Origin: Pseudomonas tremae
GTDB lineage: Bacteria > Pseudomonadota > Gammaproteobacteria > Pseudomonadales > Pseudomonadaceae
Length of the DNA: 33,729 nucleotides
Assembly (NCBI RefSeq): GCF_001401155.1
Contig: NZ_LJRO01000114.1
Span: 1 to 33,729 of the forward strand
Direction: 5' to 3'
Shown here: one piece after another, positions 5,397 to 13,717 of the stretch
Layout of the letters: every line of letters starts with the position of its first letter
Position numbering within the stretch: the stretch's first letter is position 1
Translations under genes and position numbers: made by a program
Notes under the pieces: model-generated
Databases searched by the model: none
What the model saw: the letters and a program-made list of their open reading frames with translations, nothing else
Told to the model about the DNA's origin: nothing

Positions 5397-7484
5397 TCAG
5401 TTGCGGTTTTTGCTGGCCTCTACACCGGCTGTGTTGTCCAGCAGGCTTTTGGTTGCAGTCTGCAGGAAGCTTTCCAGCTTGTGCTTGAGTTCCTGAGTGT
5501 CTGGAGCGTCAGGCACTTCTTCTGCGTGCGGGTTAGCGCCCAGGGTGTAGGTCAGCAATTTGGCCGGCATCTCGGTCGGCTCGATCAGGATGCGGTTGCC
5601 ACTGACAATGGCCACCACCTGCTCGCTGCCCGATGGCTTGATGACGCCGAAACCCTTGTCGCCTTCCGGCAGGTTCAGCAGATCGCGCCCCCAGCACTGG
5701 TTGCGGTTCTGGCCACCCAGACGACCCATGATGGTCGGCACCACGTCGACCTGAGTACCCACGGTACTGCTGCGCTGACCGAACTTTTCCTGCACACCAG
5801 GACCGATCAGCAGCAACGGAACGTTAAAGCGGCCCAGGTCCATTTCGGTCAGTTGCTTGTTGTTACCGAAACCATGATCACCCAATACAACGAACAGGGT
5901 GTTCTTGAAGTACGGCTCTTTTTTGGCCTTCTCGAAGAACTGGCCCAATGCCCAGTCGGCATAGCGCATGGCAGTCAGGTGCTCATCCAGCGAACCATGC
6001 CCGGTCACGCGCTCGACCGGCAAGGGATCAGGCAGTGCGTACGGCGTGTGGTTGGACAGGGTTTGCAGCAGAGCATAGAACGGCTTGCCATCCTGCCGGG
6101 CTTTCAATTCCTGCGCACCACGGTCGAACATGTCCTGATCGGACACACCCCAGGTCGGATCGGAGAAAACCGGATTGACGAAGTCTTCGCGACCGACAAA
6201 GTTGGTCATGCCCTGGTTACTGAAGAACCCCGACTGGTTATCCCAGGCAAAGTTGCCGTTGTAGACGTACACGTCGTCGTAGTTGCGCCCTGCGCTCAGC
6301 AGCTGCGGCAGGCCCGACAGCTTGTGGGCACCTTCAGGGGTTTGCATCAGGTATTCGAAACCCGGCAGGTTCGGGAAGCATGCCATGGTGGCGAACATGC
6401 CCTGGTGGGTGTGCGTGCCATTGGAAAAGAAGTGATCGAACAGCAGGCCTTCCTTGGAGAGTTTGTCGAAGTACGGCGTGATATTGGCATCGCTGCCCAG
6501 CGCGCCCACCGAATGACCGGCGAAGCTTTCCATCAGAATTACGACGACGTTGCGGATCGGCAGCGTGTTTTCGGCCGGCGGCGTGAAGTCGCGACGCACG
6601 GCGGCAATGTCAGGCTCGACCAGCTTGTCGTGGGGGGTCAGCAACATGTCGCGCACGGTCTGCTGCGCCTGATCCTGAGGCAGCGTGGCTTTCCAGATAT
6701 TGTCGCGATCCTCGGACATACGGCTTTTGGCCGCAGTGATAAGAGTCAGCGTACCGTTCAGCCCCAGCTGGTTGGCAAAGTTCGATTCGGTGGTATATGC
6801 ATCACCCCAACGCAGCGGCGGACCTTGGCGCAGGGTGCCGCGAATGCACACCACCATGACCAACAGCACCAGCACGAAGACGCCTGTGCGCATATACCAG
6901 GGCGCAACAGACGCCACTGTGTGGGTGCCCGTCGTGGTGACGTGGCGTGGGCGCGTGATGCGGTCGATACCCTTGAACACCAGACTCAACAGCCAGGTTA
7001 CCGCAGCCCAGGCCAGCAGGTACCGGACCACAGGGAAGCCGTACCACAACATGCTCAGAACGGTCTTTGGATCTTCCTTCACGTACTGAAACACCAGGCC
7101 GTTCAGGCGCTGGTGAAACTCGCGATAGAAGTCCATTTCCATCAGGCCCAGGAACAGCGTGATGCTGCCGACCAGGGTCAGCCAGAAACGGAAAAAGCCG
7201 CGCGCCGACATGGCCCGGGCGCTGAACAGCGACAGCACCAGCGGAACGAGCAGATACATTGTCAGGCGCAGGTCGAAACGCATGCCGTTGAACAGCGCCT
7301 CAACGAACGTCGAGGCTGGCGTGTCGCCAATCATCTCGCGGTTGTAGACCAGCAGACCAATGCGCAACAGGGTGTACATCACCATCAGGGCGAAGCCGCT
7401 GAGCAGGATGTACGCCAGATGCGATTTGACAGTCGGGTTTTGCAAGCGGGCTTGCCGATGAATCTGGGCGTCCGTTTTGGCCAT
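5397..7484 (-). CDS. LTA synthase family membrane sulfatase-fold protein
   Basis: The 695-aa protein has five or so membrane helices in residues 22-215 and a large periplasmic alkaline-phosphatase/sulfatase-fold domain from about 300 onward. Metal and catalytic motifs are present: VVVILMES with Glu319, the SNGTHTHQGMF block with the Thr nucleophile (Thr357 or Thr359), and VVLGDHGFGN with Asp536-His537. The family includes lipoteichoic acid synthase (phosphoglycerol transfer from phosphatidylglycerol) and OpgB-like enzymes. A Gram-negative bacterium makes no LTA, so the acceptor is more likely a periplasmic glucan or other envelope glycan; this is inference. The start has a modest GGATC ribosome binding site. 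It lies 261 bp after speE, as in P. aeruginosa. Confidence 0.88.
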   Translation of the reverse strand: MAKTDAQIHRQARLQNPTVKSHLAYILLSGFALMVMYTLLRIGLLVYNREMIGDTPASTFVEALFNGMRFDLRLTMYLLVPLVLSLFSARAMSARGFFRFWLTLVGSITLFLGLMEMDFYREFHQRLNGLVFQYVKEDPKTVLSMLWYGFPVVRYLLAWAAVTWLLSLVFKGIDRITRPRHVTTTGTHTVASVAPWYMRTGVFVLVLLVMVVCIRGTLRQGPPLRWGDAYTTESNFANQLGLNGTLTLITAAKSRMSEDRDNIWKATLPQDQAQQTVRDMLLTPHDKLVEPDIAAVRRDFTPPAENTLPIRNVVVILMESFAGHSVGALGSDANITPYFDKLSKEGLLFDHFFSNGTHTHQGMFATMACFPNLPGFEYLMQTPEGAHKLSGLPQLLSAGRNYDDVYVYNGNFAWDNQSGFFSNQGMTNFVGREDFVNPVFSDPTWGVSDQDMFDRGAQELKARQDGKPFYALLQTLSNHTPYALPDPLPVERVTGHGSLDEHLTAMRYADWALGQFFEKAKKEPYFKNTLFVVLGDHGFGNNKQLTEMDLGRFNVPLLLIGPGVQEKFGQRSSTVGTQVDVVPTIMGRLGGQNRNQCWGRDLLNLPEGDKGFGVIKPSGSEQVVAIVSGNRILIEPTEMPAKLLTYTLGANPHAEEVPDAPDTQELKHKLESFLQTATKSLLDNTAGVEASKNRN

Positions 7485-7745
7485 GGTTGTCAGGATCCGG
7501 TGGATTCAGAAGTAGGTTCAGTGGTGCAGCGACGCCCTCCTCTCGGGACGGCGGCGTGCAGCAGGGCGCAGATATTACTTGATTGCGGGGCGCCTGGGGC
7601 CAGGTCCGCCCGTGAAGGCGCACACCTGTTCAGTTTCGCGCGCAATTCTGGGACAGAACGTGTGAAATTTCTGTCGCCAGAAGCGCGCCCAAGAGCCACT
7701 CAGGTGGTGCTTCAGACGTTCAGGCCTTGGCGCGCCGCAGGCCGG

Positions 7746-8606
7746 TCAGTCGTTGCTGGCCTTGTTCACAGCCTGCAGCACGTACTGTGGCAGGGCGAAC
7801 GCGCCGATGTGAACTTCAGGGTTGTAATAGCGCGTAACAATCCCGCTGCCCGAAAAACGCTGACGCAGGGTTTCCAGCGGCAGTTTCCGGTAGCTCTTGT
7901 CGGTCGCCCCCCAGGCAAAGGTCATTGCCCCGCCGATGTAGGTCGGGATGGCTGCCTGATAGAAATGCCAGTCGGCAAACAGACCGTTCATGCGACCAGC
8001 AGTGGTCTGCACACCGCTCAACTGCATGAACGGCGTGCCGTTCTGAGTGACCAGAATGCCGCCTTCGTTCAGGCAGCGATGGCAGGCCTGATAGAAGTTT
8101 TCAGAAAACAGCACTTCTCCTGGGCCGATCGGATCGGTGGAATCGGAAATGATGACGTCGAACTTCTCTTCAGTGGTAGCGACGAAGCGCATGCCGTCAT
8201 CGATGACCAGATTCAGACGGGAATCATCGAAGGCACCGTTGGAGTGATTGGGCAGAAACTCCTTGCACATCTCGACCACTGTGGCGTCGATCTCGACCAT
8301 GGTGATGTGTTCGACTGTCAGGTGCTTGGCAACTTCGCGCAGCATGCCGCCGTCGCCACCACCGATGATCAGCACACGCTTGGCTGCACCGTGCGCCAGA
8401 ATCGGAACGTGAGTGAGCATCTCGTGGTAGATGAACTCATCCGCTTCGGTGGTCTGGATGACGCCGTCCAGCGCCATCACGCGCCCCATGCGCGGGTTCT
8501 GGAAGATCACCAGATGCTGGTGCTCGGTACGTACTTCGTGAAGCATTTTTTCCATACGAAAGCGCTGGCCGTAGCCTTCGTACAACGTTTCCTGATAATC
8601 GCTCAT
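7746..8606 (-). CDS. speE: Spermidine synthase (putrescine aminopropyltransferase)
   Basis: The 286-aa enzyme transfers an aminopropyl group from decarboxylated S-adenosylmethionine to putrescine, giving spermidine and methylthioadenosine. Visible signatures are the N-terminal beta-domain ([17 protein letters not shown]), the nucleotide-binding [11 protein letters not shown], and [18 protein letters not shown], which carries the catalytic Asp region. Length matches bacterial SpeE. A good GGAG ribosome binding site precedes ATG 8606. The methylthioadenosine by-product is recycled by the salvage pathway, part of which (mtnB, mtnC, mtnD) lies 4-6 kb away. No speD is adjacent. Confidence 0.96.
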   Translation of the reverse strand: MSDYQETLYEGYGQRFRMEKMLHEVRTEHQHLVIFQNPRMGRVMALDGVIQTTEADEFIYHEMLTHVPILAHGAAKRVLIIGGGDGGMLREVAKHLTVEHITMVEIDATVVEMCKEFLPNHSNGAFDDSRLNLVIDDGMRFVATTEEKFDVIISDSTDPIGPGEVLFSENFYQACHRCLNEGGILVTQNGTPFMQLSGVQTTAGRMNGLFADWHFYQAAIPTYIGGAMTFAWGATDKSYRKLPLETLRQRFSGSGIVTRYYNPEVHIGAFALPQYVLQAVNKASND

Positions 8607-8751
8607 GGGTAAGCTCCCGCTGGGTACTGATGACAGGACGGCCGACCGCCCACAACAAAAGCGCGCATTCTACGTCGAGGAACATGACAGGTCGAACCTC
8701 TCTGTCGTCAGGCTGCCATGAGTGGGGCGCAGATGCCTCGGCCCGAAAACG

Positions 8752-8786
8752 AAAAAACGCCTGACTACGCGAGTAATCAGGCGTTT
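8752..8786 (-). terminator. Intrinsic terminator after the PLDc_N-type gene
   Basis: On the minus strand the stem AAACGCCTGA/TCAGGCGTTT is followed by TTTTTT (template 8757-8752), 20 bp after the stop at 8807. Confidence 0.85.
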
Positions 8787-8806
8787 CATGCCAGCCTGCT
8801 GGCGTG

Positions 8807-8998
8807 TCAGATACGCACGTTGCCGCGCGGCCCCAGGATTGCCCAGATGATCAGGCCCACTACAGGCAGCAGTACAATCAGCAACACCCAGAGAATTTTC
8901 TTTCCGGTTTCGGCGCCGCTTTTCAAAACATTGATGATAGCCCAGATATCGAGCACCAGAATGATCAGGCCGACCAGGCCATTGAAGCTAGAACCCAT
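8807..8998 (-). CDS. PLDc_N-domain small membrane protein
   Basis: The 63-aa protein consists of two hydrophobic helices (about residues 7-26 and 34-56) around the pattern 'W.ii.vl.s....k..Wvlli.llPvvGliiW.i.Gpr'. This is the phospholipase-D/cardiolipin-synthase N-terminal membrane module found as a stand-alone small protein. No catalytic part is present, so it is not an enzyme; stand-alone members have no proven role. It has a GGGG ribosome binding site and its own terminator, and is likely monocistronic. Confidence 0.8.
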   Translation of the reverse strand: MGSSFNGLVGLIILVLDIWAIINVLKSGAETGKKILWVLLIVLLPVVGLIIWAILGPRGNVRI

Positions 8999-9152
8999 GG
9001 TGTTGCCCCTAAGATGAATGCTTGCCTTCCTAGGATAGTCGCGCCGTTCGGGGGTTCCGTTGAACCAACCTTATATTCTCGGGCTCCCAATCGGGGCGAA
9101 GCTGTTTTTTCGCTTGCCATCGCGTCCACTTCTTCCAAAGGTAGTTCTTTTC

Positions 9153-10079
9153 ATGTCGACACCCGCACAACCCCGCACGCCTTGGGCCACGTGGTTTAAC
9201 CACTTGCAGAACAGCCCGCTGGTAAGCCTGGGTTTCGCGCTCGCCCTGCTGATCGTTATCGGACTGGTCGGCATCAGTGTTTACAACGCCTTTTACGGCA
9301 CCAGTCAGGTCAACTTCAATCATGCGCTGATGGGGGGCACCGCAGGGTTTCTGGCCACAGCATTGGGCGCAGTCATGGCGGTTGCGCTGAAAAACGTTTC
9401 GCAACGCGCCCAGGACATCATGCTCGGTTTCGCCGCAGGCATGATGCTGGCTGCCAGCTCGTTTTCATTGATCCTGCCAGGCCTCGAAGCTGCCCGGGAC
9501 ATCACTAACAGCGGCCCCGGGGCAGCGGCGACGGTGGTAGCCGGGCTAGGGCTTGGCGTGCTGTTGATGTTGGGCCTGGACAGGTTCACCCCGCACGAGC
9601 ATGAAAGTGTAGGACGGCAAGGGCCGCATTCGGAGCGCATCAACAGGGTCTGGTTATTCGTCCTGGCGATTACGCTGCATAACCTGCCTGAGGGCATGGC
9701 GATCGGTGTGAGTTTCGCCAGCGGCGATATGAACGTAGGCCTGCCGCTGACCACCGCCATTGCAATTCAGGACATCCCCGAAGGCCTGGCAATCGCCCTC
9801 GCCCTTCGTGCCACCGGGCTGTCGGCCTTCAAGGCAATGCTGGTAGCCATTGGTTCCGGTTTGATGGAGCCACTGGGCTCTCTGGTAGGCCTCGGTATTT
9901 CCAGCGGCTTCGCGATCGCTTATCCACTGAGCATGGGCCTGGCCGCAGGCGCAATGATCTTCGTGGTGTCCCATGAAGTCATTCCGGAGACGCATCGCAA
10001 CGGCCATCAGACCTCGGCGACGCTGGGACTGATGGGCGGTTTTGCCGTCATGATGTTTCTCGATACAGCCCTGGGCTAA
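9153..10079 (+). CDS. ZIP-family divalent metal transporter (GufA-like)
   Basis: The 308-aa membrane protein has about eight helices. The two metal-binding helices are clear: HNLPEGMAIGVSF (His176, Asn177, Glu180) and IQDIPEGLAIALAL (Gln206, Glu210). The second motif has Gln where ZupT-type proteins have His, as is usual in the GufA branch. It should import zinc or a similar ion into the cytoplasm. A His-rich cytoplasmic loop (TPHEHESV, near 147-154) lies before these helices. ATG 9153 is preferred to 9060 because the latter adds a stretch unlike the family, and an AAAGG site precedes 9153. Its stop codon overlaps that of the convergent 172-aa gene (TAA/TAG share CTAA). Confidence 0.88.
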   Translation: MSTPAQPRTPWATWFNHLQNSPLVSLGFALALLIVIGLVGISVYNAFYGTSQVNFNHALMGGTAGFLATALGAVMAVALKNVSQRAQDIMLGFAAGMMLAASSFSLILPGLEAARDITNSGPGAAATVVAGLGLGVLLMLGLDRFTPHEHESVGRQGPHSERINRVWLFVLAITLHNLPEGMAIGVSFASGDMNVGLPLTTAIAIQDIPEGLAIALALRATGLSAFKAMLVAIGSGLMEPLGSLVGLGISSGFAIAYPLSMGLAAGAMIFVVSHEVIPETHRNGHQTSATLGLMGGFAVMMFLDTALG

Positions 10080-10594
10080 CCGCGCAGTGCCTGCAGTGCT
10101 GGCGCGGCATGGATGCCCGCCAACGCTGTCAGCTCAAGCACACGCGCTTCGTCACGTCCATAGACCAGCACCGCCTGTAATTCGTCATCCAGTGGCTGGC
10201 TGAAATTCATCAGCACGTAGCCGCCCATATCCTTGTTCATGCTGCTCAGCTGAATCTGAATTCGGTTCAGGGCGACCAGAGGCTCGCCCTTGGCCAATTG
10301 CTTCGGCTTGATGTTGAACGTCACATCCTTGCCGAATGACTGAACAATCTGCTCGAACAGCTGCATGTAGTTGTCGGCCTGAAACAACACAGTCTCCGGC
10401 AGACTGCCGACCACCACCCACTCGCCCAGGGCGATCGGAAACGTGTCGTCGTAATTGATGTCGGGGTTGGCGGCCAGAAACGCCTGCGGGTCAGCGTAAG
10501 CCTGCGCCGCTTCATCAGCGATCTGCGCGATCTCGTCGTCGCCCATGCAGCCCGAGCTGACTTTGCTGATTAATTCGACCAGTGCGTCTTTCAT
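10076..10594 (-). CDS. Hypothetical soluble protein (172 aa)
   Basis: I do not recognise a family. The protein is soluble and acidic, with no signal peptide. It starts MKDALVELISKVSSGCMGDDEIAQIADEAAQ-like helices and continues with a mixed alpha/beta body containing EWVVVGSLPETVLFQADNY and a C-terminal Ala/Leu-rich helix. Start 10594 is chosen because AGGA lies upstream and the preceding 26 codons look non-coding and run into the terminator of the ankyrin gene. It is encoded after that terminator (10615-10658), so it is probably expressed separately or by read-through. It converges with the ZIP gene, sharing stop-codon bases. Confidence 0.7.
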   Translation of the reverse strand: MKDALVELISKVSSGCMGDDEIAQIADEAAQAYADPQAFLAANPDINYDDTFPIALGEWVVVGSLPETVLFQADNYMQLFEQIVQSFGKDVTFNIKPKQLAKGEPLVALNRIQIQLSSMNKDMGGYVLMNFSQPLDDELQAVLVYGRDEARVLELTALAGIHAAPALQALRG

Positions 10595-10614
10595 AAAGGC
10601 AATCCTGCAGGGGC

Positions 10615-10658
10615 AAAAAAAGAGGCGCGAAGGATAACGGTAATTCCCTCGCGCCTCT
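10615..10658 (-). terminator. Intrinsic terminator after the ankyrin gene
   Basis: On the minus strand the 10-bp stem AGAGGCGCGA/TCGCGCCTCT is followed by TTTTTT. It lies between the ankyrin gene stop (10691) and the start of the 172-aa gene (10594). Confidence 0.85.
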
Positions 10659-10690
10659 ATCTGCGCGTTCATGCCGCAAAGGTATGGGTA

Positions 10691-11236
10691 TCAGGGCCGC
10701 GCAGGCTGCATACCCATTTTGCTCAAGTGCTGCACGGCAACAGTGGCGCCCATTGCCTGCGCAGCGTCCAGCGCATTGATGCCCTTGGCATCGCAAGCAC
10801 GGAGGTCAGCGCCCTTGCTGATCAGGTAATCGACGATCTCGATACGATTGAACATGGCTGCCATCATCAACGCCGTGCGGCCATCGGCAGAGGCGGCATC
10901 CAGATCGGCACCTGCTTCGACCAGCAACTTGACGACGGTCAGATCACCCTTGAACGCTGCGCCTGCAATGGGACTCTGGCCGTTGTCGTTGCGAATTTCC
11001 GGATCGGCCCGGTGGTTCAGCAGCACCCGGACAGCATCTGCATGGCAGTGATAGCTGGCCAGCATCAATAGCGTATCGCCTTTGTGATTGCGCAGGTCTG
11101 CTGGCAGGCCCTTCTCGAGCAGGCGTTCCAGCATCACAGCATCGCCCTGACGAGCAACGTCGAAAACCTGTTCGGCGAAGGCAGCAGCCTCGTCTTCGGT
11201 CATCGTCTTGGGCGGGTTGGCGGTTGAATCGGTCAT
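10691..11236 (-). CDS. Ankyrin-repeat protein (181 aa)
   Basis: After an acidic N-terminal segment (about residues 10-35) there are four or so ankyrin repeats of 33 residues, recognised by 'G.T.Lm.As..gh.d.v..LL..gAd...' units such as KGDTLLMLASYHCHADAVRVLL, NGQSPIAGAAFKGDLTVVKLL, DGRTALMMAAMFNRIEIVDYL and KGINALDAAQAMGATVAVQHL. Ankyrin repeats bind proteins; the partner is unknown. No signal peptide is visible from ATG 11236, which is supported by a GGAG site. It resembles AnkB-like proteins associated with catalase in some Pseudomonas, but no catalase gene is near, so I give no symbol. Confidence 0.85.
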   Translation of the reverse strand: MTDSTANPPKTMTEDEAAAFAEQVFDVARQGDAVMLERLLEKGLPADLRNHKGDTLLMLASYHCHADAVRVLLNHRADPEIRNDNGQSPIAGAAFKGDLTVVKLLVEAGADLDAASADGRTALMMAAMFNRIEIVDYLISKGADLRACDAKGINALDAAQAMGATVAVQHLSKMGMQPARP

Positions 11237-11510
11237 CAATGGCTCCTTGGCGCAAGGTACTCCGGGAATCCAGTGCTCCCGGCAGCGATAAAACAATGAC
11301 CGCAAGACGCGCCAGCTGTTCGATCCGCTTTTTGGCCTCCAGCTTCAGAGGGTTGGTGTGTCCAGCAGTTCAATGACAGCGGGAACAACGAAGGCGCGAG
11401 CAGCTAACCGGCTTATCTGCCCGAAGCGCCGCCCCGCAAAACCCGCAAAATGCAGGGCGCACGATGGGTGTTCATGCAAAATGCACGAGACCTGAAATTT
11501 TCAAATATAT
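11237..11510. other. Intergenic region between ankyrin and DUF3509-like genes
   Basis: About 270 bp with no reading frame of protein-like character and no recognised RNA. It should hold the minus-strand promoter of the ankyrin gene. The right end turns AT-rich and leads into the IHF site and the sigma-54 promoter of the next gene. Confidence 0.5.
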
Positions 11511-11523
11511 TAAGCCATTGATT
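11511..11523 (-). promoter_or_regulatory. IHF-binding site, perfect consensus
   Basis: On the minus strand AATCAATGGCTTA matches WATCAANNNNTTR at all fixed bases, inside an AT-rich stretch (about 11496-11540). Its centre is near -61 relative to the predicted sigma-54 start at about 11578. Confidence 0.6.
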
Positions 11524-11551
11524 TTAAAGGAATAAATTGTAGTGCAAAGAC

Positions 11552-11567
11552 TGGCACAGTCGCTGCA
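11552..11567 (+). promoter_or_regulatory. Sigma-54 (RpoN) -24/-12 promoter of the DUF3509-like gene
   Basis: TGGCACA-GTCG-CTGCA has the invariant GG-N10-GC and 10 of 12 consensus bases. The predicted start near 11578 gives a leader of about 37 nt to ATG 11615. A perfect IHF site upstream adds support. Confidence 0.65.
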
Positions 11568-11614
11568 ACAGTACTTGCAAGCTTGTTATCCCATGAGCAA
11601 TGGAGCCGCCAAAC

Positions 11615-11893
11615 ATGACTTTTATTCAAGAAAAATTCGCTTCCGTATTCTCCGACTACACCGTTAACACCCAGCCGCGTCCGGACGGTGGTGTTTTGGT
11701 TTCGTTGCGCAGTGCCGAAGGCAAACAGATCCGTCGCTCGGTGTCCTATGCGCAGTTGCACACCCCGGTTCAGCTGGAATGGGTAATCAGCGCCATCCGC
11801 CGCGATCTGGCGGCACAGGCCAGTGAATTGCCAGCTATCTCGATGCTGCAAAGCCAGCATCGCTTTGACCTGCCGACTTATCACACACGTTGA
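11615..11893 (+). CDS. DUF3509-like small protein (92 aa)
   Basis: The protein begins MTFIQEKFASVFSDYTV and contains the segment GGVLVSLRSAEGKQI followed by a basic stretch and a helix (QLEWVISAIRRDLAAQ). This resembles the Pseudomonas-restricted DUF3509 family, of unknown function. There is no signal peptide; the C-terminus is polar. ATG 11615 is preferred to 11600 because GGAG lies nine bases upstream of 11615 and nothing suitable precedes 11600. It is transcribed alone from an apparent RpoN/IHF promoter, which suggests induction under a specific nutrient or stress signal. Confidence 0.8.
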   Translation: MTFIQEKFASVFSDYTVNTQPRPDGGVLVSLRSAEGKQIRRSVSYAQLHTPVQLEWVISAIRRDLAAQASELPAISMLQSQHRFDLPTYHTR

Positions 11894-11900
11894 TTTTCTT

Positions 11901-11922
11901 TGCCGCCCTTTCCGGGGCGGCA
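11901..11922 (+). terminator. GC-rich hairpin after the DUF3509-like gene
   Basis: Stem TGCCGCCC/GGGCGGCA starts seven bases after the stop. No T-run follows directly, so termination here is uncertain. A run of eight T near 11979-11987, after a weaker CGCGA/TCGCG stem, may be the true end. Confidence 0.4.
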
Positions 11923-12017
11923 TGCCGTTGTACGCTCTCTCATCCCTTGTTTGTCGCGATTACGCATGTTTTCGCGGCTTTTTTTTGCCCGCGTTTTGAT
12001 GTAGCAGGCTTGGCTGA

Positions 12018-12740
12018 TCACCTGATCAGTCCGCGGCAAAGCGCTTCACCTACCGCCTGTGCCCGGTTCGCCACGCCCAGTTTTGAATAAATGGTCTTCA
12101 GGTGAAATTTGACCGTTGACTCAGAAACCTCCCGAATCATTGATATTTCCCAAGCGGTCTTTCCGTCTCTGGCCCACTGTAGAACTTCCAGTTCTCGGTG
12201 CGTTAAACCGCGGGAACTGAACTTCAACCCTCGTGCCACGCTGTGCAGCACAGGCATGAGACTGCTGATCAGGTATTTTTGTTCGGCGCTTATTGCACGT
12301 TCAATGTCACCCAAGGTGCATACCGAGGTGACGCTGTCTGCACCACGGCAGTGGTTAGTGTAACCATATGATACGGCCGGAAGCAGTTCGCAGGCATCAA
12401 CCGCTTTTTTGTAGCAGGCTGATATCGGGTATTGCCTGAATGCATCCTGCCAGTTCACGAACCCTAACTCATGGTGATAACAGCGGATGACCGGGTCGTG
12501 CCTGATCAGCTCGTGTCGGCGATACGCCTCACCCCACGCATCGTTGACATTGGACGTGATGAAGGTCAGCAGCAACGGCCCCTTGAACTGGTAGAACATC
12601 GCGCGCTCACTGCTGCATTCACGCCGCAACCATTCGAGAGCATTCTCGATGGCAGTCTGGCCATCGAGTTCGGTAATCGTGCTCACCATTTGCTGTATCA
12701 GTAGATCCTTGGTCGCACTCTCTTTTATGGCACTGCACAT
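12018..12740 (-). CDS. LuxR-family quorum-sensing type regulator, no luxI nearby
   Basis: The 240-aa protein has an N-terminal autoinducer-binding domain (about 20-165) and a C-terminal LuxR helix-turn-helix (about 178-238). The residues that contact acyl-homoserine lactones are kept: Trp69, Tyr73, Asp82, Pro83 and Trp97, with spacing identical to TraR Trp57, Tyr61, Asp70, Pro71 and Trp85. The DNA-binding signature Glu183, Leu187 and Gly193 is complete. This points to a true AHL-responsive regulator rather than a plant-signal solo with changed pocket residues. No AHL synthase is in the window, so it is a solo locally. GGAG lies eight bases before ATG 12740. I cannot assign it to a named protein. 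Confidence 0.85.
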   Translation of the reverse strand: MCSAIKESATKDLLIQQMVSTITELDGQTAIENALEWLRRECSSERAMFYQFKGPLLLTFITSNVNDAWGEAYRRHELIRHDPVIRCYHHELGFVNWQDAFRQYPISACYKKAVDACELLPAVSYGYTNHCRGADSVTSVCTLGDIERAISAEQKYLISSLMPVLHSVARGLKFSSRGLTHRELEVLQWARDGKTAWEISMIREVSESTVKFHLKTIYSKLGVANRAQAVGEALCRGLIR

Positions 12741-13017
12741 CGCTGCCGCTCCCTCTGCGCCCCTGAGCCGGTACAGGTGTTGTCCGTGACTCAGGAAGTG
12801 ATCGCGCAGAACTTACACGAATAAACGCGTCGAAAGACAACCGCCAGGACAAACAGAATCAACGCACTTTTGAACAGGAAAAGTCCCACTGTATGGCGGG
12901 ATAAAGCTCACAAAAGTCAGCAGTCAATGTGCCAGCGCAGGTAGAAAACCGCGCAGTCAGCGGCATCAGGGCAATGCCGCTGGACAGAAGCATGGCCCGT
13001 CTGGATGACCAGCCTAG
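12741..13017. other. Intergenic region upstream of the luxR-type gene
   Basis: The stretch of 277 bp holds no convincing gene. It contains an inverted repeat ACTTTT-N7-AAAAGT (12866-12884) and, on the minus strand, TGGCACA-TTGA-CTGCT (12919-12934), which fits GG-N10-GC of sigma-54 promoters at 10 of 12 positions. That element would leave an unusually long leader of about 170 nt and has no matching IHF site. I see no lux-box palindrome. Confidence 0.3.
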
Positions 13018-13701
13018 CTAGAAAGTGGCCGGATCGATGAGTGCAAAGCTCGCCACATTCTTGTGCCCAACCAGTGTTCCCCCGTCACGAACCAGACCGC
13101 AGGTGGCCATCCCCGCAGCTTTTGCTGCGTCCAGCTCTTCGACGATGTCCGAAAGGAACAGAACCTCTTGCGCGTCCTGGCCCATGGCGGCGGCAATCGT
13201 GCGGTAGGACTGCACCTCGCGCTTGGGGCCGGATGTGGTGTCGAAATAACCGCTGAACAGCCCTGACAGGTCGCCAGCTTCAGAGCAGCCGAAAATCAGC
13301 TGCTGGGCCTGGATCGAACCCGATGAGTAAACATAAAGGCTGTAGCCCTGCCGATGCCAGTGCTGCAGCGCTTCAACGGCGTCCGGGTAAACATGCCCCT
13401 TGAGCTGACCGGCGTTGTAGCCCTGCTCCCAGACCATGCCCTGCAGGGCTTTGAGCGGCGTGGCCTTGCGGTCTTCCGCTATCCACTCGAGCAGAATCGC
13501 GATGACTCGCTCGACATCGGCGTCAGGCTCTTCACTCTGCACCCGAACGGCTTCCAGCTGCGACGCTACCTGAGGTTGATCGGCATTTTTGCGGACAAAG
13601 TCAGGCAAGTGCGTTCTGGCGAACGGAAACAGCACGTCGAACACGAAACTGACCGCACTGGTCGTGCCTTCGATATCCGTGAGAACAGCTTTGATAGGCA
13701 T
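13018..13701 (-). CDS. mtnC: Enolase-phosphatase (acireductone synthase)
   Basis: The 227-aa HAD-superfamily enzyme converts 2,3-diketo-5-methylthiopentyl-1-phosphate to the enol form and removes the phosphate, producing acireductone in methionine salvage. Motif I is VLTDIEGTT (the nucleophile Asp followed by the Glu and Gly-Thr-Thr typical of MtnC); motif II is YVYSSGS; the C-terminal motif is [16 protein letters not shown]. Start 13701 carries a GGAG site; the frame continues upstream to 13827 but overlaps mtnD and lacks similarity. It is the last gene of the aroC-MFS-mtnB-mtnD-mtnC run, 16 bp after mtnD. Confidence 0.95.
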   Translation of the reverse strand: MPIKAVLTDIEGTTSAVSFVFDVLFPFARTHLPDFVRKNADQPQVASQLEAVRVQSEEPDADVERVIAILLEWIAEDRKATPLKALQGMVWEQGYNAGQLKGHVYPDAVEALQHWHRQGYSLYVYSSGSIQAQQLIFGCSEAGDLSGLFSGYFDTTSGPKREVQSYRTIAAAMGQDAQEVLFLSDIVEELDAAKAAGMATCGLVRDGGTLVGHKNVASFALIDPATF

Positions 13702-13717
13702 CAGAAACGGGCTCCTG

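Noticed and set aside
5100..8612. Very long open frame (1170 codons) on the plus strand
   Set aside because: It lies opposite the LTA-synthase-like and speE genes, is rich in His, Gln and Arg as antisense frames of high-GC genes are, and shows no domain.
12741..13017. lux box near the luxR-type gene
   Set aside because: No 18-20 bp palindrome of the CTG-N10-CAG type is present.
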